A stretch of DNA of 7,145 nucleotides, from positions 1-7,145 of the forward strand of contig CALFNJ010000383.1 in assembly GCA_937902865.1 (NCBI GenBank). The letters run 5' to 3'. Positions 1-4,865 of this stretch are shown here, in pieces (within the stretch, counting starts at the first letter, position 1; every line of letters starts with the position of its first letter). Source of the stretch: an uncultured Opitutaceae bacterium. Its GTDB lineage: Bacteria > Verrucomicrobiota > Verrucomicrobiia > Opitutales > Opitutaceae. The notes under the pieces were generated by a model. It saw only the letters and a program-made list of their open reading frames with translations. It did not search any database and was not told the origin of the DNA. A program made the position numbers and the translations under genes.

Positions 1-66
1 GTTGTCCGCGTTTTGCGACCGAATGAGCCGAACCGGCGCGTTAGGGATAACGCGCCCCACCTTTCG
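1..66 (+). repeat. Interspersed hairpin repeat, copy A (REP-like)
   Basis: This stretch matches 2077-2141 in the same orientation: by hand alignment 57 of the first 63 positions are identical. It contains a perfect hairpin at 35-56, with the 9-base arm GGCGCGTTA, loop GGGA and the complementary arm TAACGCGCC. The unit probably begins left of the window, because similarity runs to base 1. It lies upstream of the rhomboid-like gene and outside any credible reading frame. The resemblance to REP elements is in form only; no transposase of the RAYT type is in the window. Confidence 0.8.
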
Positions 67-108
67 GAGCAGCGGCCGGTGCAAAAATAGGGTTTCGACG
101 CCGGTTTT

Positions 109-137
109 TTGATTTCACCCGAAGCAGCCGCTATGCT
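109..137 (+). promoter_or_regulatory. Possible sigma70-type promoter for the rhomboid-like gene and prmB
   Basis: TTGATT (109-114) and TATGCT (132-137) are separated by 17 bases, and each matches four of six consensus positions. Transcription would begin near 144, leaving a leader of only about 14 bases before the ATG at 158. No strong Shine-Dalgarno sequence lies in that leader. This is a pattern match only. Confidence 0.4.
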
Positions 138-157
138 CAGGGTGTAACAGTCACCGC

Positions 158-973
158 ATGTCCTGGCTCAAACGCATCGAACGCCGTCTCGAACCTTTCG
201 CGATCCCGCATCTCACGCTCTACCTCGTGATCGGGCAGACGCTGTTCTATCTGTTGTTCCTGCTCCAGCGGCTCGATCCGATGCAGGTGCTTTTCGCTCC
301 GGTGCTGGTCATGCACGGCGAGGTGTGGCGCCTGGTCACCTTTCTGTTCATCCCGCCCATGACGCATTGGGCCCTGATCGCCTTCGCGATCTATTTTCTC
401 TATTTGATGGGCAACACGCTGGAGGGCTACTGGGGCACGCTGCGGTACAACCTCTTTCTGCTCACGGGTTATCTGCTGACGGTCGGCGTCGCGTTCGTGA
501 CGCCCTTCCAGGCCACCAGCAATCTGTTCATCGGCGGCTCGATCTTTCTGGCGTTCGCATATCTGAACCCGGATTTCGTCATCTACGTTTTCTTCATCCT
601 GCCGGTGAAGGTGCGCTGGCTGGCGATCATCACCTGGGCGGGCTACGCGTGGTCGTTTTTCACCGGCGGACTCAACACGAAGCTCGCGGTGCTGGCGGCG
701 ACGGGGAATTTCCTGCTCTTCTTCGGCCGGGACATCTGGCTCGACCTCCGCGTCGGCCGCCGCCGGATGCAGGCGCAGGCGCGCCGGATGGCGCCGACGG
801 AGGAGGACGAGGCGCCGCGGCACAAATGCCATGTCTGCGGCCGCAACAGCAACGACGAGCCGCGGCTCGATTTCCGGTATTGTTCGAAATGCGCCGGCGA
901 CCAGTGCTATTGCCCCGATCACATCCACAATCATGTGCATGTGCTGACGACCGATGAGCCGCCGAAAAAGTGA
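158..973 (+). CDS. Rhomboid/derlin-like membrane protein, probably proteolytically inactive, with Cys/His-rich tail
   Basis: A 271-residue inner-membrane protein with about six hydrophobic segments (roughly 18-38, 58-85, 97-115, 122-137, 140-165, 172-190). It has the rhomboid-fold signature GEVWRLVTFLF, with the WR pair at residues 57-58 in the first loop, and LEGYWGTLRY in place of the usual helix-2/3 motif. By eye, the helix-4 stretch where active rhomboids have GxSG reads SNLF (121-124), and no histidine stands in helix 6, so the Ser-His dyad seems absent, as in derlins and iRhoms. The cytoplasmic tail has C224xxC227, C242xxC245, C250, C252 and H255, H257, H259, H261, a zinc-ribbon-like or treble-clef-like pattern. 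The exact ligands are a guess. The gene overlaps prmB by 20 bases, so the two are probably co-transcribed. Substrate and function are unknown; a role in binding or handling membrane proteins is inference from the fold. Confidence 0.75.
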   Translation: MSWLKRIERRLEPFAIPHLTLYLVIGQTLFYLLFLLQRLDPMQVLFAPVLVMHGEVWRLVTFLFIPPMTHWALIAFAIYFLYLMGNTLEGYWGTLRYNLFLLTGYLLTVGVAFVTPFQATSNLFIGGSIFLAFAYLNPDFVIYVFFILPVKVRWLAIITWAGYAWSFFTGGLNTKLAVLAATGNFLLFFGRDIWLDLRVGRRRMQAQARRMAPTEEDEAPRHKCHVCGRNSNDEPRLDFRYCSKCAGDQCYCPDHIHNHVHVLTTDEPPKK

Positions 974-1910
974 TTCCCTGGCCGGAGCGGCGGCGGAGCT
1001 CTCCACGCTGGGAGCCTGGCTCGAGTTCGCGGTGCGGCTGTATGCCCGGGAGAAGGTGGCGCTGGGACAGACCGCGCCTGACGCGCACGACGAGGCGCTC
1101 TACCTGATGCTCCACGCGCTCGGCTGGCCGCTCGACACGGATCGCCGGGCGCTGACGAAGCGCCTCACTCCGGCCCAGAACGAGGCGCTGCGGGAGATGC
1201 TCGGGCGGCGCATCTACGGCCGCGTTCCCGCCGCCTATCTCACGCATGAGGCGCTGCTGGGCGGACAACGCTTCTACGTCGACGAACGAGTGATCATCCC
1301 CCGCAGCTATTTCGTGGAGATCATCCCCCGGCAGCTGGACGACTGGCTGCGGCAGCCGGAAAAAGTCCGGCGCGTGGTGGACGTCTGCACCGGCTCGGGC
1401 TGCCTCGCGATCCTGCTGGCGCAGCATTTTCCCAAGGCGAAGGTCGACGCCGTCGACCTTTCCGCCGATGCGCTGGAAGTGGCGAAGCTCAACGTCACGG
1501 CGCATGGACTCGAGCGGCGCGTGGCGCTGCACCGCAGCGACGTGTTCAAGTCGGTGCCGCCGGTGGAATACGATGTCATTCTCAGCAATCCGCCGTACGA
1601 ACCGAGCGCGTGGGTCGACGCACAGGAGCCGGAGTTCAAGGCCGAGCCGCGGCTGGCGCATGACGGAGGCAAGGACGGGCTGGAGATCATCCGCGAGCTG
1701 CTGAAGCAGTCCCGCAGCCGCCTGTCACCGGACGGCATCGTGCTGATCGAAGTGGGCGGACTGCGTCCCGCGATCGACCGGGAGTTCGCGGAGCTGGAGC
1801 CGCACTGGCTGCACACGGACGACGGCGCGGATTGCGTCTGCGTGATCCACGCGGCGCGGCTGCGGCGAGCCCGCCGGGCGCAACGTTCAACATCCAACGT
1901 TCAACGTTGA
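954..1910 (+). CDS. prmB: Ribosomal protein L3 N5-glutamine methyltransferase (PrmB)
   Basis: A 318-residue SAM-dependent methyltransferase that in E. coli methylates a glutamine of ribosomal protein L3 during 50S assembly in the cytoplasm. The N-terminal helical domain (LSTLGAWLEFAVRLY, then HDEALYLML) matches PrmB rather than the release-factor enzyme PrmC. FYVDERVIIPRS at 107-118 is nearly the same as the E. coli PrmB segment. DVCTGSGC (143-150) is SAM-binding motif I, and NPPY (212-215) is the motif that positions the target glutamine amide. The start at 954 overlaps the upstream gene by 20 bases and gives the expected N-terminal length; no good ribosome binding site is visible, so translational coupling is likely. 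The C-terminus runs about 14 residues beyond the usual end and its last residues (RSTSNVQR) are encoded by an intergenic repeat, which also supplies the TGA stop. PrmC is the main alternative and is less likely. Confidence 0.88.
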   Translation: MSRRKSDSLAGAAAELSTLGAWLEFAVRLYAREKVALGQTAPDAHDEALYLMLHALGWPLDTDRRALTKRLTPAQNEALREMLGRRIYGRVPAAYLTHEALLGGQRFYVDERVIIPRSYFVEIIPRQLDDWLRQPEKVRRVVDVCTGSGCLAILLAQHFPKAKVDAVDLSADALEVAKLNVTAHGLERRVALHRSDVFKSVPPVEYDVILSNPPYEPSAWVDAQEPEFKAEPRLAHDGGKDGLEIIRELLKQSRSRLSPDGIVLIEVGGLRPAIDREFAELEPHWLHTDDGADCVCVIHAARLRRARRAQRSTSNVQR

Positions 1911-1915
1911 ACGTT
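1881..1915. repeat. AACGTTCAAC repeat unit ending in a perfect 20-base palindrome
   Basis: The decamer AACGTTCAAC occurs at 1882-1891 and at 1896-1905, and is followed at once by its reverse complement, so 1896-1915 is a perfect palindrome. The repeat overlaps the 3' end of prmB: it encodes the final residues and contains the stop codon at 1908-1910. No T-run follows, so a factor-independent terminator is not supported. Units of this type recur in verrucomicrobial genomes, by recollection only. Confidence 0.75.
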
Positions 1916-1923
1916 CAAGGTGG

Positions 1924-1945
1924 AGCGCGTTGACCTCAACGCGCT
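1924..1945. repeat. Variant GCGCGTTG hairpin
   Basis: A perfect inverted repeat: arm AGCGCGTTG (1924-1932), four-base centre ACCT, arm CAACGCGCT (1937-1945). The arms share the core GCGCGTTG/CAACGCGC with the hairpins at 35-56 and 2111-2132 but the outermost pair and loop differ, and the flanks are not similar. It is probably a diverged member of the same palindrome class, or an independent one. A second, weaker stem (CTCCGTC at 1952-1958 with GACGGAG at 1973-1979) follows. Confidence 0.6.
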
Positions 1946-2041
1946 GGTTGGCTCCGTCGGTGATTTTTCGGAGACGGAGGTTTCAAGGCATCGGTCCAGG
2001 GTGGAAAAGGATGAACGATTGGGACGCGATGTCCTCGTCGC

Positions 2042-2070
2042 GTGGTGGGGCGCGTTATCCTTAACGCGCC
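2042..2070 (-). repeat. Hairpin repeat, inverted copy C
   Basis: Arm GGCGCGTTA (2049-2057), loop TCCT, arm TAACGCGCC (2062-2070). Loop and left flank (GGTGGGG) match the reverse complement of copy A, so this copy is in the opposite orientation. Only the hairpin and its G-rich flank are shared; the longer leader seen in copies A and B is missing. With copy B it forms an inverted pair, an arrangement like the composite BIME elements of enterobacteria. Confidence 0.75.
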
Positions 2071-2076
2071 GAAATC

Positions 2077-2141
2077 GTTAACCGCGTTTTGCGATCGAAT
2101 GAGCCGAACCGGCGCGTTGGGGACAACGCGCCCTACCTTCG
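2077..2141 (+). repeat. Interspersed hairpin repeat, copy B (REP-like)
   Basis: This is the second direct copy of the unit at 1-66, including the leader CCGCGTTTTGCGA and the spacer GAATGAGCCGAACC. Its hairpin (2111-2132) has arm GGCGCGTTG, loop GGGA and arm CAACGCGCC. Compared with copy A the innermost pair has changed from A-T to G-C on both arms, which keeps the stem intact. The copy ends about ten bases from the metW stop codon, and a short stem (CGCGAT/ATCGCG, 2145-2159) spans that stop. Confidence 0.82.
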
Positions 2142-2151
2142 ATCCGCGATT

Positions 2152-2757
2152 TTATCGCGTGAGGTCGTACAGCGCGTAGCCGGCGAACAGATTCGGGCGC
2201 AGGTGGCAGGGCGTCTTCCAGTCGCCGCCGAGGTGGGCGCGGCGCGTGATCGTGATGCCCTTGGCGGCGCAGAAATGCTCGAAGTCGGCGATCGAGACGG
2301 GATTGGTCGGGCGGCTCTCGAACCAGTCGGTGGTGTACACCTCGTTGCGCAGCTTGCGGCCGCGGATCAGGCCATCGAGGCGGTTCTTCCAGTAGCCGTG
2401 GTTGACGAAGCCGACGGTGACGGCCTGGCCGACGCGCAGCGCCTCGAGGATGACTTCGGCGGGATCGTTCAGCTCGTGGACGGTGCGCGAGCAGATCACC
2501 CGCGCGAAATGCCGGGCGGGAAACGCGCGCATGAATGAGACCATGTCGCCCTGGTAGGCGGTGACGCCGCGGCTGACGCAGGCGGAGATGCGCGCGAAAT
2601 CCAGGTCCACGCCGACGGCCGCGACCTGCTTCGTCTGCACGAGATAATCGAGCAGCACGCCGCGTCCGCAGCCAAGGTCGAGGACCCGCGTGCCGGGCTG
2701 GACCCATTCCCCGATGATGCGCATGTCGACCGTGCGCTTTTCGACGAGCTTGCTCAT
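2152..2757 (-). CDS. metW: Methionine biosynthesis protein MetW
   Basis: A 201-residue class I methyltransferase-fold protein of the MetW family, which accompanies MetX in many bacteria and is thought to support homoserine acylation; a catalytic methyl transfer is not established. VLDLGCGRG (residues 25-33) is SAM motif I. Other family marks are the opening DMRIIGEWVQPGTRVLDLG, the stretch ACVSRGVTAYQGD, and GFVNHGYWKNRLDGLIRGR, which corresponds to the usual F-N-x-G-x-W-x-N-R-L segment. The C-terminal part ends PNLFAGYALYDL. Length is normal for the family. The start codon overlaps the stop of the upstream ORF6N gene as ATGA, so translation is probably coupled to that gene rather than directly to metX. 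The stop is TAA at 2152-2154, and a hairpin repeat lies just beyond. Confidence 0.9.
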   Translation of the reverse strand: MSKLVEKRTVDMRIIGEWVQPGTRVLDLGCGRGVLLDYLVQTKQVAAVGVDLDFARISACVSRGVTAYQGDMVSFMRAFPARHFARVICSRTVHELNDPAEVILEALRVGQAVTVGFVNHGYWKNRLDGLIRGRKLRNEVYTTDWFESRPTNPVSIADFEHFCAAKGITITRRAHLGGDWKTPCHLRPNLFAGYALYDLTR

Positions 2758-3320
2758 GGTGTCGCAGGCTTGGCTTTTTTGGGCGCTCCGAGAAAGCCAA
2801 TCGTGCCGTCCTCGTCCGGATCATCGGAAGATGGAGCCATCAATTCCTTGATCGCATCGAAAACCAAGCCGAACTGCCCGTCATATTTTTTTTCCAGCGC
2901 TGCAACTTTGCCAGCCAGTTCATCGACGGAGAGCACCAGCCGCCGCAGCCGGACAAATGCGCGCATGATCTCGATGTTCACGGCGACAGCGCGTGGGCTG
3001 CGGAGGATGCCGGAAAGCATGGCGACACCTTCCTGGGTAAAGACGTAAGGCATGGACCGCCGTCCCCCATGGGAGGGACTTGAGGTTTCAAATTGAAACC
3101 TCAAGTTCGCAACCTCCTCGCGGTTAAGTTGAAACATGAAATCCGCCGGGAAGCGCTCGGAGTTTCGTTTGACCGCGAGGTTCAGCGACTTGGTCGGCAC
3201 CCCGTACAGCGCGGCGAGATCGCGATCCATCATGACGCGCAGCCCTCGCACCCCATGGATGTGAGCATCGATGACAGGTGAGGTGACGAGCGCCCGAGTG
3301 CTTTTTTTAATCTTGGCCAT
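2754..3320 (-). CDS. ORF6N-domain DNA-binding protein (KilA-N/antirepressor-related)
   Basis: A 188-residue protein of the ORF6N family, found in phage antirepressor-like proteins and also as stand-alone bacterial genes; presumed to bind DNA. The domain spans about residues 14-127: IHGVRGLRVMMDRDLAALYG, then AVKRNSERFPADFMFQL, GGRRSMPYVFTQEGVAML and NIEIMRAFVRLR. A predicted coiled coil follows (about 129-161, including VAALEKKYDGQF), then an acidic stretch and a basic IGFLGAPKKAKP tail. The gene appears intact and of usual family length. It starts nine bases after the metX stop and overlaps metW by four bases. Hand counts of two 60-base lines inside it (2821-2940) give about 51% G+C, against 70% for one metW line (2401-2460), which suggests acquisition. 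Residues 72-81 are encoded by a perfect 29-base palindrome. Its target and any link to methionine synthesis are unknown. Confidence 0.88.
   Translation of the reverse strand: MAKIKKSTRALVTSPVIDAHIHGVRGLRVMMDRDLAALYGVPTKSLNLAVKRNSERFPADFMFQLNREEVANLRFQFETSSPSHGGRRSMPYVFTQEGVAMLSGILRSPRAVAVNIEIMRAFVRLRRLVLSVDELAGKVAALEKKYDGQFGLVFDAIKELMAPSSDDPDEDGTIGFLGAPKKAKPATP
3078..3106. repeat. Perfect 29-base palindrome inside the ORF6N gene
   Basis: Two perfect 14-base arms (ACTTGAGGTTTCAA and its reverse complement) flank a single central A at 3092. The site encodes about residues 72-81 (NLRFQFETSS), which join the first and second halves of the ORF6N domain. An imperfect palindrome around CCATGG lies right beside it (3062-3079). 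It might be an operator, a recombination site or a chance result of codon choice. Confidence 0.8.
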
Positions 3321-3329
3321 GTCCGGGAG

Positions 3330-4541
3330 CTAGATCGCGAAGTCGAAGACGTACGGCTGGGCGCGCTCGAGGAAGCCGCGCACGAGGTCGTAGAGCTGGG
3401 GCGATTCGAGCAGGAAGGAATCGTGGCCGAGGTCCATCGAGAGCTCGGCATAGCTGGCGCGCTTGCCGGCGCGGAGCAGGGCGAGGGCGATCGCGCGGTT
3501 CTGGTCGGGCGGGAAGAGCCAGTCGCTCGTGAAGCCGATGATGAGGGTCTCCGCCTGCACGTCCTTGAACGCGCTCTCGAGCGAGCCGTGCTCGTCGGCC
3601 AGGTCGAAGCTGTCCAGCGCGTGCGTGATGTAGACGTAGGAGTTCGCGTCGAAGCGGTTGATGAAGCTCTTCCCCTGGTGGTCGAGGTAGCTCTCCACGG
3701 CGAAGCGCTTCAGGCCGAGCGTGGTGGCGTCGGTGCTCGCGACCTCCGCCTGTTTCCGGCCGAATTTCCGGTCCATCGACGTGTCGCTGAGGTAGGTGAT
3801 GTGCGCCATCATGCGCGCGATCGTGAGGCCGACGCGCGGGCCGCCGTCCTTCGGATAATCGCCGCGGTTCCACGACGGGTCCTGCATGATGGCCTGCCGG
3901 CCGACGACGTTGAAGCCGATGGCCTGGGCGCTTTCGCGCGCGGTCGTGGCCATCGCGAGCATGCGGCGGGTATAGGTGGGGAACTCGATGCCCCACTGCA
4001 GCACCTGCATGCCACCCATGGAGCCGCCGATCGCGGCATAGAGCGATTTCACGCCGAGATGATCGAGCAGCAGCTTCTGCGAGCGCACCATGTCCCGGAT
4101 CGTGACGAACGGAAACGACACGCCGTAGGTCCGCCCGGTCTCGGGATTGACCGAGGACGGACCGGTCGAGCCGACGCAGCCGCCGAGCACATTGGCGCAG
4201 ACGACAAAGAAGCGACGGGTGTCCACCGCCTTCCCGGGACCGATGAGGTTGTTCCACCAGCCCGGTTTGCGATCGCCCGGGTGCATGCCGGCACAGTGAT
4301 GATCGCCGCTGAGCGCATGGCAGATCACGACCGTGTTGTCGCCGGCGGCATTCAGCTGGCCGTAGGTTTCATAGCGCAGCGTGAAGCCGGGGAGCGTCTG
4401 GCCGCTGTCGAAGGTGAACGGCGCGCGATGGTGAAAATCGTGCGGTTCCACGAGTCCGATCTCGCCTGCGACCGACGCAGCGGCGTCCGGGACGGTGGCG
4501 GTGGAGTCCGTGGATGGCATGGCGACCGGCGTGTTAACCAT
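3330..4541 (-). CDS. metX: Homoserine O-acetyltransferase (MetX)
   Basis: A 403-residue cytoplasmic alpha/beta hydrolase-fold enzyme that transfers the acetyl group of acetyl-CoA to L-homoserine, committing it to methionine synthesis. The nucleophile elbow GGSMGG puts the catalytic Ser at 174; Asp340 (in FTSDWLFPP) and His373 (in LGHDSF) complete the triad. CHALSGDHH, the oxyanion and substrate segment NVLGGCVGSTGPSS, and DPSWNRGDYPKDGG are further family marks. Members of this family can use succinyl-CoA; overall similarity here favours acetyl transfer, but the substrate cannot be settled by eye. About 25 residues of low-complexity sequence precede the domain, so the true start could be the Met at codon 8 instead; neither start has a clear ribosome binding site. 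It leads a tight set with the ORF6N gene and metW. A long inverted-repeat element occupies its upstream region, and no SAM riboswitch was recognised there. Confidence 0.93.
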   Translation of the reverse strand: MVNTPVAMPSTDSTATVPDAAASVAGEIGLVEPHDFHHRAPFTFDSGQTLPGFTLRYETYGQLNAAGDNTVVICHALSGDHHCAGMHPGDRKPGWWNNLIGPGKAVDTRRFFVVCANVLGGCVGSTGPSSVNPETGRTYGVSFPFVTIRDMVRSQKLLLDHLGVKSLYAAIGGSMGGMQVLQWGIEFPTYTRRMLAMATTARESAQAIGFNVVGRQAIMQDPSWNRGDYPKDGGPRVGLTIARMMAHITYLSDTSMDRKFGRKQAEVASTDATTLGLKRFAVESYLDHQGKSFINRFDANSYVYITHALDSFDLADEHGSLESAFKDVQAETLIIGFTSDWLFPPDQNRAIALALLRAGKRASYAELSMDLGHDSFLLESPQLYDLVRGFLERAQPYVFDFAI

Positions 4542-4576
4542 AGAAGGGGGCGGATGAACACTGATTTTTGTGTCAT

Positions 4577-4843
4577 GCGCCGGCGGTTGAAAAGGTAGGG
4601 ACGGACGGCCCGCCCGTCCGGTTGGATTCTGCCTACCCCAAGCTATCGTCCGTATTCCAATCCCCGGATTTCACCACAAAGGCACAAAAGCACGAAGGCT
4701 GGTTCTCCCTCGGGCTTTTGTGCCTTCGTGCCTTTGTCTTTGTGGTGGAACTCCGAGGATCGGAGACGGGCACGGATCCAAGTTTGACGGAGTCGAACCG
4801 GACGGGCGGCCCGCCCGTCCCTACCTTTTCAACCGTCCGGCGC
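4577..4843. mobile_element. Large imperfect inverted repeat, MITE-like, no coding capacity
   Basis: This fills most of the 324-base gap between metX and yidC. The outer arms, 4585-4621 and 4799-4835, match as inverted repeats at 35 of 37 positions, and similarity continues outward into GCGCCGG with one base inserted. Each arm holds its own palindrome built on GGACGGGCGG/CCGCCCGTCC (4599-4619 with one mismatch, 4800-4820 perfect). Moderately similar sequence continues inward, and the centre has a further inverted pair rich in CACAAAGGCACGAAGG-type sequence (about 4672-4699 and 4713-4748). No transposase frame is present, and no target-site duplication could be confirmed. The plus-strand reading frame across it looks repeat-derived, not genic. 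The rest of the gap (4542-4576) has no recognisable signal. Confidence 0.6.
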
Positions 4844-4865
4844 CCATCGCTTGGGAGCGATGGGC
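4842..4865 (-). terminator. Stem-loop directly after the yidC stop codon
   Basis: A perfect 10-base stem (GCCCATCGCT with AGCGATGGGC) and a four-base loop begin at the base after the yidC TAG. In the direction of yidC transcription no T-run follows (GCCGGACGG comes next), so it is not a classical factor-independent terminator. It could protect the 3' end of the message, assist Rho-dependent ending, or be another repeat copy. Confidence 0.4.

Noticed and set aside
672..1661. A 329-codon minus-strand frame across the rhomboid-like gene and prmB
   Set aside because: It spans two genes on the opposite strand that have clear family motifs; the translation is Arg/His/Ala-rich with no domain.
1896..1945. 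A factor-independent terminator for prmB
   Set aside because: Strong palindromes are present but no T-run follows either one on the plus strand.
1911..2151. A CRISPR array or tandem array among the repeats
   Set aside because: The repeats differ in type and orientation and have no regular spacers, and no cas gene is present.
2078..2824. A 248-codon minus-strand frame overlapping metW in another phase
   Set aside because: MetW motifs lie in the other frame, and this one begins within the ORF6N gene and runs into the repeat.
3423..4598. A 391-codon plus-strand frame opposite metX
   Set aside because: It is antisense to an intact MetX with its full catalytic triad, and shows low-complexity composition and no recognisable domain.
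4542..4865. A SAM riboswitch or other leader RNA upstream of metX
   Set aside because: No SAM-I, SAM-II or similar conserved core was recognised; the structure here is explained by the inverted repeats.
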